In this document: positions 28,197 through 37,367 of the stretch, one piece after another | Layout: every line of letters begins with the position of its first letter | How positions within the stretch are numbered: the stretch's first letter is position 1 | Assembly: GCF_001591585.1 (NCBI RefSeq) | Contig: NZ_BCVE01000007.1 | Span: forward strand, 62,001 to 126,000 | Source of the DNA: Niallia circulans NBRC 13626 | Lineage (GTDB): Bacteria; Bacillota; Bacilli; Bacillales; Cytobacillaceae | Direction: 5' to 3' | DNA: 64,000 bases | Notes under the pieces: generated by a model | The model's database searches: none | Told to the model about the DNA's origin: nothing | Seen by the model: the letters and a program-made list of their open reading frames with translations, nothing else | Program-made: the position numbers and the translations under genes

Positions 28197-28712
28197 TTAC
28201 TTGTCGTTTTTAGGCGCTAAAGTCATGAACATGCTTCGACCGTCCATTTTCGGATGTGATTCCACAGTGGCAACTTCTGCACAAGCTTCTGCAAAACGAA
28301 CAAGTACACGTTGACCGATTTCCTTATGTGTAATAGCACGTCCCTTAAAACGGATGGATGCTTTTACTTTATCGCCTTTTTCTAGGAACTTAATAGCATT
28401 ACGAAGCTTTGTATTAAAGTCATGCTCATCTATAGTTGGACTAAGGCGAACCTCTTTAATATTAATGATTTTTTGATTTTTACGTGCTTCTTTTTCTTTC
28501 TTTTGCTGTTCAAACTTGTATTTACCGTAGTCCATGATTCGAGCTACTGGCGGCTTTGCGTTTGGAGCAACAAGAACCACATCAAGATTAACACGTGTTG
28601 CAATTTCAAGAGCTTCAAATTTCGTTTTAATCCCAAGCTGTTCTCCATTTTGGTCAATAAGACGAACTTCTCTAGCACGAATGCCTTCATTTAAAATCAT
28701 ATCTTTGCTAAT
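28197..28712 (-). CDS. infC: Translation initiation factor IF-3, with ATT start codon
   Basis: A 171-residue IF-3 that binds the 30S subunit, checks start-codon pairing and prevents subunit joining. The N-domain ([20 protein letters not shown]), the lysine-rich linker ([14 protein letters not shown]) and the C-domain ([19 protein letters not shown], ending APKNDK) are all present. The start is best placed at ATT 28712-28710: GGAGG lies 9 nt before it and translation gives [11 protein letters not shown], matching the family N-terminus. The first ATG (28700) is about 21 nt from the SD. An ATT start allows IF-3 to autoregulate by discriminating against it. Confidence 0.93.
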   Translation of the reverse strand: MSKDMILNEGIRAREVRLIDQNGEQLGIKTKFEALEIATRVNLDVVLVAPNAKPPVARIMDYGKYKFEQQKKEKEARKNQKIINIKEVRLSPTIDEHDFNTKLRNAIKFLEKGDKVKASIRFKGRAITHKEIGQRVLVRFAEACAEVATVESHPKMDGRSMFMTLAPKNDK

Positions 28713-28734
28713 AGTTAAACACCTCCAAGGTTAA

Positions 28735-29014
28735 TGACGAATACAACGTTCGGGTCAAGAATAATCTATTCTAGGTCACCTTCTCTAGATTAGATACTAA
28801 TTGACACTTGACTCCCAAGTTGACATCGTAGGCTTTGTAATCTTTATCATCCAAATAAAAAAGTGTGGATGATCAATTCACCCACACTTACGAAACAAAA
28901 GTAATACCTAAAATGTTTTACGTAATACCTGTTAACTACTTGGAATCTGTGTCAATCAGGTGAGAAGCGGGTGCTTCTTCTTTTCCTCAAACTCGTATTC
29001 AATTTACCTTAGTA
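28735..29014 (-). ncRNA. Leader RNA of the infC-rpmI-rplT operon (candidate L20 leader)
   Basis: About 300 nt separate the promoter from infC. In the transcribed direction a strong hairpin AAGTGTGGGTGAATTGATCA/CCACACTT with a T-run (28856-28891) forms an internal attenuator. The flanking segments can form alternative pairings. In B. subtilis this position holds the L20-binding leader that causes premature termination when L20 is in excess. I infer the same from position and attenuator; I did not fold the L20-binding pseudoknot. Confidence 0.75.
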
Positions 29015-29044
29015 ACTATATCACAATTGATATCTATAAGTCAA
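29015..29044 (-). promoter_or_regulatory. Promoter of the infC operon
   Basis: TTGACT (29044-29039), an 18-nt spacer and TATAGT (29020-29015) lie upstream of the leader with the attenuator. Confidence 0.65.
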
Positions 29045-29176
29045 CGAAAGAAATATCACAACGAGAAAAATTTTATCAAAATAATGGATTCAATGCAATA
29101 CTTTTTATACATAAATTCAGAAAAGCTCGGAATATAGGTTGAAAATCAGAAATTCCGGCTTGGAAATACAACTCAT

Positions 29177-31114
29177 TTAATTGGATAATTTCACTTCTTG
29201 TGTTAAATTTTCTAAGAAATCTACATAAGAAACTGTTTCTGATTTTTGTTCTCCGTATTTGCGGACATTTACGGCTTTGTCTTCTACTTCATTGTCTCCC
29301 ACTACTAGCATGTATGGAATTTTTTTCATTTGTGCTTCACGAATTTTATAGCCGATTTTTTCGTCGCGCTCATCCAGCTCAACGCGGAAACCGTGTCTTT
29401 GTAAGTTTTCTTGCACCTTTTTTGCATATTCAAAATGTACAGAAGGTGATACTGGAATAACTTGTACTTGTACTGGTGATAACCAAGTAGGGAATGCTCC
29501 TTTGTATTCTTCAATCAAGAATGCAATGAAACGCTCCATTGTTGACACTACACCTCTATGGATAACTACTGGACGATGCTGCTTTCCATCTTCTCCAACA
29601 TATGTTAAGTCAAAGCGTTCTGGTAATAAAAAGTCCAATTGGACAGTAGAAAGTGTTTCATCCTTTCCTAAGGCAGTCTTCACTTGCACATCTAATTTCG
29701 GACCGTAGAATGCTGCTTCTCCTTCTGCTTCAAAGTAATCTAGACCTAGATCGTCCATTGCTTCTTTCAGCATGCTTTGTGCTTTATTCCACATCGCATC
29801 GTCATCAAAGTATTTCTCTGTATCTGCAGGATCACGATAAGATAAACGGAACGAGTAATCTGTAATATTAAAGTCTTTATATACTTCTAGCACTAAGTTT
29901 ACAACACGCTTAAATTCATCTTTAATTTGGTCTGGTCTTACAAAAATATGGGCATCATTTAGAGTCATTCCACGAACACGCTGTAATCCAGATAAAGCAC
30001 CAGACATTTCGTAACGATGCATTGTGCCAAGCTCTGCGATACGGATTGGTAACTCGCGGTAGCTGTGAATATCATTTTTGTATACAACCATATGATGCGG
30101 ACAATTCATCGGACGAAGAACTAGCTGCTCATTATCCATTTCCATCACAGGGAACATATCTTCTTGATAGTGATCCCAGTGTCCAGATGTTTTATATAAA
30201 TCAACACTTCCCATGATTGGTGTATACACATGGTTATACCCTAATCGCTCTTCTTTATCTACAATATAACGTTCTACAATGCGTCTGATTGTTGCGCCTT
30301 TTGGCAGCCATAGCGGCAAGCCTTGTCCGACTTTTTGAGAAGTCATAAATAAATCTAATTCTTTTCCGATTTTGCGATGATCTCTTTCTTTTGCCTCTTC
30401 TAAAAAGCGTAAGTGCTCTTCTAACTCATTCTTCTTAAAAAAGGCAGTTCCATAAATACGTTGAAGCATTTTATTATCGCTGTTCCCTCTCCAGTATGCA
30501 CCTGCAATGTTCAGCAATTTAAACTCTTTTAGTTTTCCAGTAGATGGTACGTGAACACCGCGACAAAGATCAATAAATTCTCCTTGTTGGTATAATGTTA
30601 CTGTCTCGTCTTCAGGAATTGCATCGATTAACTCTAGTTTATATTCATCATCCATTTCTTTAAAAAGCTCAATCGCTTCTGCGCGACTTACTTCTTTGCG
30701 GACAATCTCCAGATTTTCGTTAATAATTTTTTTCATTTCTTTTTCAATAGCCGGTAAATCTTCAGGTGTTAACGATTGCTCTAAATCAATATCATAGTAA
30801 AATCCATTTTCGATAACTGGCCCTACACCGAGCTTAACATTTCCATAAATTCGTTTAATAGCTTGTGCCATTAAGTGCGCAGAGCTATGGCGTAAGATTT
30901 CTAAAGCATCTGGGCTATCCGGTGTAATGATTTCAAAAGAAGCATCCTCTAGTATAGGTCTTTTCAAATCATATAAAGAGCCATTAATTTTCCCTGCTAG
31001 TGCTTTTTTTCTTAAGCCTGGGCTAATGGAACCCGCAATATCTTCTGTTGTAGTCCCTTCTGGAAACTCCTTTACCGCTCCGTCTGGAAATGTAATCTTA
31101 ATTAATTCTGACAT
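29177..31114 (-). CDS. thrS: Threonine--tRNA ligase
   Basis: A 645-residue ThrRS. Domains in order: TGS (1-61), the editing N2 domain with [13 protein letters not shown] near 75, the class II catalytic core (about 245-535) with zinc ligands in [12 protein letters not shown] near 335 and [15 protein letters not shown] near 375, and the anticodon-binding domain (about 545-640) ending with NVRKYGEQ. It charges tRNA-Thr and deacylates Ser-tRNA-Thr. It has a Thr-specific T-box leader and its own promoter, so it is an independent unit although it lies near infC, as in Bacillus. Confidence 0.98.
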   Translation of the reverse strand: MSELIKITFPDGAVKEFPEGTTTEDIAGSISPGLRKKALAGKINGSLYDLKRPILEDASFEIITPDSPDALEILRHSSAHLMAQAIKRIYGNVKLGVGPVIENGFYYDIDLEQSLTPEDLPAIEKEMKKIINENLEIVRKEVSRAEAIELFKEMDDEYKLELIDAIPEDETVTLYQQGEFIDLCRGVHVPSTGKLKEFKLLNIAGAYWRGNSDNKMLQRIYGTAFFKKNELEEHLRFLEEAKERDHRKIGKELDLFMTSQKVGQGLPLWLPKGATIRRIVERYIVDKEERLGYNHVYTPIMGSVDLYKTSGHWDHYQEDMFPVMEMDNEQLVLRPMNCPHHMVVYKNDIHSYRELPIRIAELGTMHRYEMSGALSGLQRVRGMTLNDAHIFVRPDQIKDEFKRVVNLVLEVYKDFNITDYSFRLSYRDPADTEKYFDDDAMWNKAQSMLKEAMDDLGLDYFEAEGEAAFYGPKLDVQVKTALGKDETLSTVQLDFLLPERFDLTYVGEDGKQHRPVVIHRGVVSTMERFIAFLIEEYKGAFPTWLSPVQVQVIPVSPSVHFEYAKKVQENLQRHGFRVELDERDEKIGYKIREAQMKKIPYMLVVGDNEVEDKAVNVRKYGEQKSETVSYVDFLENLTQEVKLSN

Positions 31115-31164
31115 GAAACTTCCTCCTTTATTTTTGCCATTAAGCTTTTCTTGTACGATAAGAA

Positions 31165-31462
31165 CCGATTAAAACGCAAAAAAACCCATCCCTATGCGAA
31201 GGGACGAGTTTTATAGTAAAAACACGTGGTTCCACCCTAATTCCCAAACAATGAAAATGTCTGGCTTTAGTTTAAACAGATAACGGCTGCTGAAACCGCC
31301 AGTCATTACTGAGGATAATCCCGTTCCTGACTGAAGTTTAAAGGTGGTAAGCAATCTTATCGTGTTAGGAAGTTCCCAGCATCCTTCCCTCTCTTGAAAC
31401 CGTACAAGAAAACTATTGTCCTTATCATTACATGTATAAGTTATAGTTAATTTATGTACGTT
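31165..31462 (-). ncRNA. T-box leader, Thr-specific, upstream of thrS
   Basis: The T-box sequence AGGGTGGAACCACG (plus-strand 31225-31238) is followed by a terminator hairpin with CGTCCCTTCGCATAGGGATG and a long T-run (about 31178-31210). Stem I upstream carries TTACCACCTTT with specifier ACC (31348-31346), a threonine codon. The leader senses uncharged tRNA-Thr to allow thrS transcription. Confidence 0.93.
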
Positions 31463-31491
31463 ATTATATGCTTTTCTAGACATAAAATCAA
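31463..31491 (-). promoter_or_regulatory. Promoter of the thrS T-box transcript
   Basis: TTGATT (31491-31486), a 17-nt spacer and TATAAT (31468-31463) stand immediately before the T-box leader. Confidence 0.8.
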
Positions 31492-31508
31492 GGGAATTAA
31501 AGGGAAAC

Positions 31509-32354
31509 TTACTTCATTTCTGTCTGTGTGCTTATTCTTAGAAAAAACTGTTCTTTATCTAAAAGTTGTACTCGTTCTTCAAAAATATTTAAAATAGTTC
31601 GCACAATAGGTAATTCTCTATCCTCTGTATACAAAAAGATAGTTTTCGGTGCGATCGCAAGCAATGGTCCTAGAGAATAGGGATCGATATAATGGGTAGA
31701 AGAAACAACATTTTTTTGATCATACAGCATCATTAGCTCTTGCTGGGGAATTTCCCGGTATTCTGTATCAAAAAATTGTATTTCTAGATCAATTAACACA
31801 TGAATATGATTCACTTTTGCAGCCTTTTTGGAAAGGGAATTTCGCAAAGTATGAATAAACACCTGATATTCTTGTTCCATTTTGTACTCATCAATCGATA
31901 ATTCTATGTATTTTATCAACTTTCCAATAAAAGACTTTAATCGAAAGGTCACAAAGGAATCAAAGGAAAATTCTTTATGTTGTTCTATTATGAAGTTATT
32001 CATACACTCTGAAAGACAACTCTTTATGTTTATCTCTTTTATTAAAGTGGTAAGTCCTTCCCGCTCTTCCTCCACTAAACTGTGAAGTATTTCTAATATA
32101 CTCCGCTGTTCTAGTTCATCCATATAGAAATAACGATTTTTTAATATTTCTCTCGCCCAATCATCTGTTTTTATATGCAAGATAAAAGCGGTTAAGCATT
32201 TCTTTATCTCCTGACTGCTTCCATCTGTTTTAACGACTATACACTTATTGTCGTCGTCCACTCTGTCAAACGACTCCACATATTTTACCTGTTTCTTCAG
32301 TATGCGCAAAAATCTCAAAGCATCTTTTTGATCATGAAATTGAATTTCAATCAA
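31509..32354 (-). CDS. ytxC: Sporulation protein YtxC
   Basis: A 281-residue protein of the YtxC family, found in endospore-formers and thought to act in sporulation; the mechanism is unknown. No membrane segments are evident; it is predominantly helical with family-typical ILKNRYFYMDELEQRSIL near 100 and FVTFRLKSFIGKLIKYIELS near 140. It lies between thrS and the dnaB-dnaI genes, as in B. subtilis. The start ATG is followed by IEIQFHDQKDALRFL and has only a moderate SD. Confidence 0.85.
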   Translation of the reverse strand: MIEIQFHDQKDALRFLRILKKQVKYVESFDRVDDDNKCIVVKTDGSSQEIKKCLTAFILHIKTDDWAREILKNRYFYMDELEQRSILEILHSLVEEEREGLTTLIKEINIKSCLSECMNNFIIEQHKEFSFDSFVTFRLKSFIGKLIKYIELSIDEYKMEQEYQVFIHTLRNSLSKKAAKVNHIHVLIDLEIQFFDTEYREIPQQELMMLYDQKNVVSSTHYIDPYSLGPLLAIAPKTIFLYTEDRELPIVRTILNIFEERVQLLDKEQFFLRISTQTEMK

Positions 32355-32471
32355 CCGTATCCCCCCTTTATAAAGAAGTCCTCGATTTCATATATATGGG
32401 GGGGAGGTAGAAAATAGACTTAAAATATGTATGCAGATTAATGGACGATTATAAAAAATAGTTAAAAAACA

Positions 32472-32503
32472 AAAAAGACAGACTATCCACTTAGTCTGTC
32501 CTC
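32472..32503 (-). terminator. Terminator after the dnaB-dnaI-membrane protein cluster
   Basis: AGGACAGACTAA and TAGTCTGTCTTTTTT form a stem with a T-run, 18 nt after the stop codon of the gene ending at 32521. Confidence 0.85.
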
Positions 32504-32520
32504 ACCACTTTATAAACCAA

Positions 32521-32832
32521 TCATAAAAAAAATAGGATAGCTCCTAATACGAGAGCATACAAAATAATATATCCTATATACAATTTTTGAAACGAAATAG
32601 AACGCTTTTCGCATCGAGTTCTAATATATGCAAGTAATCTTCTATTCTTTGTTATATACGTATAGGTTAAACCAAATACTAATAACGCTAGGATTATCTT
32701 ATAGATTCCCGGGCTGTAAAAAGATAGAAAAAAGGGAATTAACAATAACAATATCGTTATTGATACAAAGAAAAGAAACTGATTATATCGCTTTATTGCT
32801 AATTTTTCCGCATTTGAAATTTCCGTCAACAC
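32521..32832 (-). CDS. Small membrane protein of unknown function downstream of dnaI
   Basis: A 103-residue protein with three or four hydrophobic helices (about residues 20-36, 41-60 and 83-103 in this numbering) and a short charged N-terminus. I do not recognise a named family. The preferred start is GTG at 32832, 6 nt after AAGGAG; an ATG five codons upstream overlaps the SD itself. It lies 38 nt after dnaI and before a strong terminator, so it is probably cotranscribed with dnaB-dnaI. Confidence 0.6.
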   Translation of the reverse strand: MLTEISNAEKLAIKRYNQFLFFVSITILLLLIPFFLSFYSPGIYKIILALLVFGLTYTYITKNRRLLAYIRTRCEKRSISFQKLYIGYIILYALVLGAILFFL

Positions 32833-32870
32833 ACATTTCTCCTTCATAGAAATTGAAACTTTTTAACTTA

Positions 32871-33800
32871 TTATAGTCGCTTATTTTTCCCTTTGACGCG
32901 AATAGGTGTAGATAAATAACGAATTCTCTCCATTACTCTCATCGCTTTCATCTTTTCCTCTTCTCCTCTTTGCGAATAAGTAAGATGATGCTCTAAGCCA
33001 CTAAAGTCAAAATTGGACGTAAATAACGTTGGTAAATTCTCTAACATTCTGAACTGCAAAATCGGCCCAAGCACCTCATCTCGAATCCAACTAGACATTG
33101 TTTCTGCTCCGATATCGTCCAGCATTAAAATAGGCTCACGTTTTATACTTTCGATTTTATCATTTAATGTACTATCAGCAATGGAGCTCTTCATTTCTCT
33201 AAATAATTCAGGAACATATACAATCATAGAGGAAATTTGCTTTTGTGAAAGCTTATTAGCAATTGCTCCTAAAATATACGATTTTCCTACACCAAACTCT
33301 CCATAAAAATAGATCCCTTTATGTCTTTCACCAGGTTTATAATCTTCTACAAATCGGATAGCCGCTTCCACTGCCTCCATTCTCTCTCCGTCAAGATCAA
33401 TGGTATTAAAGGAAGCCTCTAGAATATCCTTTGGTACATATAAGCTTTTAATCAGCTTCTCTTTTTTCTTCTGATTATCTTCCGTCAACTTACGGGGACA
33501 ACGGTCATACTGAATCTCTATATTCCCTCTGACTATTACTAGACTAGGATGGTATCCCTGCATCATATTTACACATTCCTGAAGACTAGGGCATTTATTA
33601 CAAGCTTTGCTTTGATTGGCATATTCATATAGCTTTATCATGCCAACATCAACCGCATTGGAAGTAAGCTCATCCTCATGCTCTCGTAGAAAGGCTCTTA
33701 CATCAGGATGTGCAAGCACTTCCTGCTTCATAGCACGGTATCGTTCCTGAAAATTATTACCCGCACCAAATTTCTTTAAGGTATCGTTAATTCTTTCCAC
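32871..33800 (-). CDS. dnaI: Primosomal protein DnaI (helicase loader)
   Basis: A 309-residue AAA+ helicase loader that places the replicative helicase at oriC and restart sites. The N-terminal domain (1-125) carries a cysteine cluster CNKCPSLQEC and DRCP consistent with the zinc-binding domain that contacts the helicase. The C-terminal ATPase domain has Walker A GEFGVGKSY near 167 and Walker B ILMLDDIGAE near 230. It starts 21 nt after dnaB on the same strand, as in Bacillus where DnaB, DnaD and DnaI act together. Confidence 0.97.
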   Translation of the reverse strand: MERINDTLKKFGAGNNFQERYRAMKQEVLAHPDVRAFLREHEDELTSNAVDVGMIKLYEYANQSKACNKCPSLQECVNMMQGYHPSLVIVRGNIEIQYDRCPRKLTEDNQKKKEKLIKSLYVPKDILEASFNTIDLDGERMEAVEAAIRFVEDYKPGERHKGIYFYGEFGVGKSYILGAIANKLSQKQISSMIVYVPELFREMKSSIADSTLNDKIESIKREPILMLDDIGAETMSSWIRDEVLGPILQFRMLENLPTLFTSNFDFSGLEHHLTYSQRGEEEKMKAMRVMERIRYLSTPIRVKGKNKRL

Positions 33801-33821
33801 CGTTTACTCCACCACCTGATA

Positions 33822-35234
33822 TTATAATTTTTTTATGCGTTCTTCCAGCTCACGCTTTTTTTGTTCCAAATCTTGATCGTTTGCTTCCTTAGAAGAAGTA
33901 TTTCCCTCCGTTTTCTTCGTTCCTTCGTTATCCTGATTTTGCCCAAACCATTCGGGAATTTTTTCTGTCCGAATAACTTTTCGGGTTGACTTCGACTGTG
34001 GATTTTTTTTACCTTGAGCCCATTCCATATATTGCTTATGCTCTTTTTTGGCTAGAGCCATTGCCTCTTTTACTGTACGGATATTCTTTCTAACCCATTG
34101 GCCAGCAATCTTCTCCATATATCCCTTTGTCAATTTCATATCTGTTTTTAGCATAACATATTGAATTAGTACATTGATTACACCTGGAAGCAGCTTCTGC
34201 GAAAACATTATTTCTTCGATTATTTGCAAATCTGTTTTGGAAGGTTCTGCCCCTCCTGAAACGTCCTTCAACACTTGACGCGGGGAGGTATGATCTAAAT
34301 AATAGATTAATTCTTCCTCTTGTGATTTTGGCGCATCAGTTGATGAATAATCCTTTTGCGGCTGTTTCCGATCCACTAACATCGGCAGCAAGTCATTATG
34401 TTGAAATTGATACCAATCACGAGCAGCTATTCTCAGTTCTTCAATATCAATCTCATCCTGTTGGTTAATCGCACTAATGACAATATTCTTCATTTGAATC
34501 GGATCAATTCCATAAATAAAGGCAAGATTATGGATTGCTTCCTTCACCTTTTTCGTAAATGCCTTTTTCGATAATAAAGAATCGTGTATTCCTGCATATA
34601 ACAATTCAAAGTCAAAATCGCTCTTAGTAATTTGTATTCCAACTTGTTCTTCTCTTCCCATATAGGTTTGATCAGCAGTCTCTTCTTCCTCTAATTCATG
34701 CATTGCTCGAACAGCTCCACTATGATCAGACACAAACACCTCTTGGAAGGCTTTCGTTATGGGCTGAAAACTAGGATCCACGATTTTTTCATCCGAAAAG
34801 AATTTTTTCAATCTGCTATACTGTGCTTTTCCAATTTTTCTATATAAATAAACATTTAACATTCCATCAAGAAAATACTGAGCTGGTGATAAAGGCGGCT
34901 GTAGTTCATAGATAAACGACCGATTGCCATCTTCTTTCTTTAAATATGTTTTTAAAAGACCTATTCCTTCTAACTTTAATCTTGCTTCATATATATCATT
35001 TAAACCACAACTCATAAAATTCATTAAGCTATGATGTGTATTTGTCAGAGACCACAAGCGATTTTCTTCCACTTCTGCCCATAAGGTCATGTATAAAGCT
35101 AAACACTTTGTCCCAATTAATGGTTGATATAAGAAGGTGATTGTCTTTCGATCATAATCACTCAACAGTCCATTCACCGCTACTCGATATCTATCGACGG
35201 GAAGCAGGTCTTGCCAATGCTGAGACATACTCAT
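33822..35234 (-). CDS. dnaB: Replication initiation and membrane attachment protein DnaB
   Basis: A 470-residue Firmicutes DnaB, not the helicase of that name in E. coli. It acts with DnaD and DnaI in helicase loading and membrane association of the origin. The N-terminal winged-helix-like domain starts around YRVAVNGLLSDYDRKTITF. A DnaD-like DDBH2 domain is near 320-400 with VLIQYVMLKTDMKLTKGYMEKI, and the C-terminus (about 405-470) is a low-complexity charged tail. Length and order (nrdR-dnaB-dnaI) match B. subtilis. Confidence 0.95.
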   Translation of the reverse strand: MSMSQHWQDLLPVDRYRVAVNGLLSDYDRKTITFLYQPLIGTKCLALYMTLWAEVEENRLWSLTNTHHSLMNFMSCGLNDIYEARLKLEGIGLLKTYLKKEDGNRSFIYELQPPLSPAQYFLDGMLNVYLYRKIGKAQYSRLKKFFSDEKIVDPSFQPITKAFQEVFVSDHSGAVRAMHELEEEETADQTYMGREEQVGIQITKSDFDFELLYAGIHDSLLSKKAFTKKVKEAIHNLAFIYGIDPIQMKNIVISAINQQDEIDIEELRIAARDWYQFQHNDLLPMLVDRKQPQKDYSSTDAPKSQEEELIYYLDHTSPRQVLKDVSGGAEPSKTDLQIIEEIMFSQKLLPGVINVLIQYVMLKTDMKLTKGYMEKIAGQWVRKNIRTVKEAMALAKKEHKQYMEWAQGKKNPQSKSTRKVIRTEKIPEWFGQNQDNEGTKKTEGNTSSKEANDQDLEQKKRELEERIKKL

Positions 35235-35279
35235 CCTTCCTTTCTATTTCAATCCTTTCCGCCACAGGGAGGAAAGGCA

Positions 35280-35308
35280 AAAAAGAGCCAAAGAAATCTT
35301 TAGCTCCC
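35280..35308 (-). terminator. Terminator after nrdR
   Basis: GAGCTAAAG and CTTTGGCTC form a stem followed by TTTTTT in the minus direction, between the nrdR stop and the dnaB start. Some transcription may still pass through into dnaB. Confidence 0.8.
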
Positions 35309-35333
35309 TTAGTAATCTTTTCCATGTAACTTT

Positions 35334-35789
35334 TTAATCTTTTTTAATTAATTCTTTCAATTCATCAATAAACACATTAATATCTTTAAATTGGCGATAT
35401 ACAGATGCAAAACGTACATACGCTACTTCATCGATTTTCGCCAGTCGATCCATTACCATCTCACCGATTGCTTCACTTTTTATTTCGGAAGCAGCATTAC
35501 TGCGAAGTTCTTTCTCTACTTCTGCTGTTATTTCCTCTAATTGTTTTAAAGCTACCGGTCTCTTCTCACAAGCTCTTATTAAGCCGCGCAATATTTTATC
35601 CCTGCTAAATTCTTCACGCGTCCCTTCCTTCTTCACTACAATCAAAGGAATTTCTTCTACCTTTTCAAAAGTAGTAAATCGATTCCCACAAGCTTCACAT
35701 TCTCTTCTTCTTCGAATCGATTTATACTCATCAACTGGTCGTGAATCAAGAACGCGGGTGTTATTATGTTGACAGGTAGGACATCTCAT
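35334..35789 (-). CDS. nrdR: Transcriptional repressor NrdR
   Basis: A 151-residue NrdR that represses ribonucleotide reductase genes in response to ATP/dATP. The N-terminal zinc ribbon has [16 protein letters not shown] and [17 protein letters not shown], and an ATP-cone domain follows (about 49-139, [20 protein letters not shown]). The gene is upstream of dnaB as in most Firmicutes. The speD and gapB genes that follow coaE-side in B. subtilis are not present between nrdR and coaE here. Confidence 0.97.
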   Translation of the reverse strand: MRCPTCQHNNTRVLDSRPVDEYKSIRRRRECEACGNRFTTFEKVEEIPLIVVKKEGTREEFSRDKILRGLIRACEKRPVALKQLEEITAEVEKELRSNAASEIKSEAIGEMVMDRLAKIDEVAYVRFASVYRQFKDINVFIDELKELIKKD

Positions 35790-35901
35790 CTCTATTATCA
35801 GCTCCGAATTCTTTGTTCCATGTATATACTTATCTTCATATTATATAAAATTACAAGCTTGTACAAGTAATTATCTAAAATTCTCTATTAAAAGATGAAA
35901 T

Positions 35902-36507
35902 TCAGCGAGGGGAAACTCCCCATTTTTTTAAAATTCTATTTGCTTGGTGGATTGACTCTTCCATCGATCCATTATTATTAATTACTTCATCAGCAAGTGC
36001 AAGTTTCTCCTGTAACGGCATTTGAGCGTTTATTCTTTTAAGCGCTTGCTCATAACTTAAATCGTTTCTTTTCATTAATCGCGCAATTTGAGTATCCTGA
36101 TCTACATATACTAAGATTGTTCGATCAACTGTATGATTTAATTTATTTTCAAACAGCAAGGGAATATCTAAAATCACCACTTTTTCGCCAGCTTCCACTG
36201 CTTGTCTCTGCTTCTCCTCCATCCTTCTTCTAACATCAGGATGCACAATACTATTAAGCACACGCCGTTCCTCTTCATTTGAAAAAATAATTTCTCCCAG
36301 CTTTTGGCGATTTAGCGTTCCATCTGAATGTAAAACTTCCTTACCAAAATGAGCCGCTATTTTTATATATGCTGGTTCTCCTTTTTCCACAGCGAGTCTT
36401 GATTCAATGTCCGCATCGATAATCGGAATATTTAGTGATTGATAATAAGAGGAAATTGTTGATTTTCCACTCGCAATTCCTCCCGTTAATCCAACTATTA
36501 ACGTCAT
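35902..36507 (-). CDS. coaE: Dephospho-CoA kinase
   Basis: A 201-residue P-loop kinase for the last step of coenzyme A synthesis, phosphorylating the ribose 3'-hydroxyl of dephospho-CoA. Walker A GLTGGIASGKST lies at residues 6-17, DADIESR near 32, the CoA-domain NSIVHPDVRRRM near 86, and the lid LMKRNDLSYEQALKRINAQM near 140. Standard length. It lies between nrdR and ytaF, the same side of polA/mutM as in Bacillus. Confidence 0.97.
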   Translation of the reverse strand: MTLIVGLTGGIASGKSTISSYYQSLNIPIIDADIESRLAVEKGEPAYIKIAAHFGKEVLHSDGTLNRQKLGEIIFSNEEERRVLNSIVHPDVRRRMEEKQRQAVEAGEKVVILDIPLLFENKLNHTVDRTILVYVDQDTQIARLMKRNDLSYEQALKRINAQMPLQEKLALADEVINNNGSMEESIHQANRILKKWGVSPR

Positions 36508-36653
36508 AAAAATACCTACCTTATTGATTTTTAGTATGTAACAAAATCGAGAAAAAAGCCTTCTCTTTTTAAAGGAAAGAAGATAGATAATTCTAAAGGC
36601 GATTAGCCAAGGAGGTTCACCGCCTTAAAAAAACCAATTTCATAAATAAAAAA

Positions 36654-37289
36654 TTAAAGTTTAAAGATGCCAATAATGATTAGGATAATCCCAGGAATAA
36701 AGGAGAATTTATCCATATAACTTTTCTCTGAAAGAAATCTCCCTAGATAAATCCCTAATAAAACAAAGGAAGTACTCATAAAAATCACAGCAAGCGTTAA
36801 AAGTAATGGAGGAAATCCTAGCATAGAAGCACCAATTCCAGCTCCAAATGCATCCAAAGACAAGGCGAAACCTAACACAACTGCTTCTAGCCCAGTAATT
36901 GTTCCTGATTTATCAAAATCGGCTGTTAATGGCTTCTTTAAAATATTGATGACAATCCCTAAAGATTTTATTTCAAAATTAATAATATTCTTTTCTTCTG
37001 TTAGTATTTCTTTTTCCTTGCTTGGCTTAAAATATTGATAAAGAATCCAACCACCTAATAGGATTAAAATAATCCCACCTATACTCTCTGCAAACGAAGG
37101 GGAGAATATCCTTGAGATAACATGACCAACTAACATCGCAATCAGAAGTGTCAAACCGGAACAACAGGCGATAATCAAAATAGAATTTAGGGGCATTTTC
37201 ATTTTTCGAAGTCCGTACGTAAAACCAACACTAAAGCTATCGATGCTAACAGCGATTGCTAATAATAAAAGAGAAAACACCTGGACCAT
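36654..37289 (-). CDS. ytaF: Sporulation membrane protein YtaF (MntP-like)
   Basis: A 211-residue six-helix membrane protein of the YtaF group in the MntP (manganese efflux) superfamily. It shows the repeated half-motifs SIDSFSVGFTYGLRKMKMPL near 14 and FALSLDAFGAGIGASMLGF near 140, the hallmark of the fold. YtaF is sporulation-associated in Bacillus; transport of metal is an inference from the family. The start at 37289 has AAGGAG 8 nt upstream; an upstream in-frame ATG at 37346 adds an unlikely extension. Neighbours coaE and mutM are as in B. subtilis. Confidence 0.88.
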   Translation of the reverse strand: MVQVFSLLLLAIAVSIDSFSVGFTYGLRKMKMPLNSILIIACCSGLTLLIAMLVGHVISRIFSPSFAESIGGIILILLGGWILYQYFKPSKEKEILTEEKNIINFEIKSLGIVINILKKPLTADFDKSGTITGLEAVVLGFALSLDAFGAGIGASMLGFPPLLLTLAVIFMSTSFVLLGIYLGRFLSEKSYMDKFSFIPGIILIIIGIFKL

Positions 37290-37367
37290 AAAGATAAGCT
37301 CCTTCCAAATCAATAGTAATATACTATATGGAAAGAGCCCATCCAATGTTAATTCAGGATTATTGTT

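Noticed and set aside
31211-31483. 90-codon open frame in the thrS leader
   Set aside because: It overlaps the T-box and specifier regions, whose RNA explanation is much stronger.
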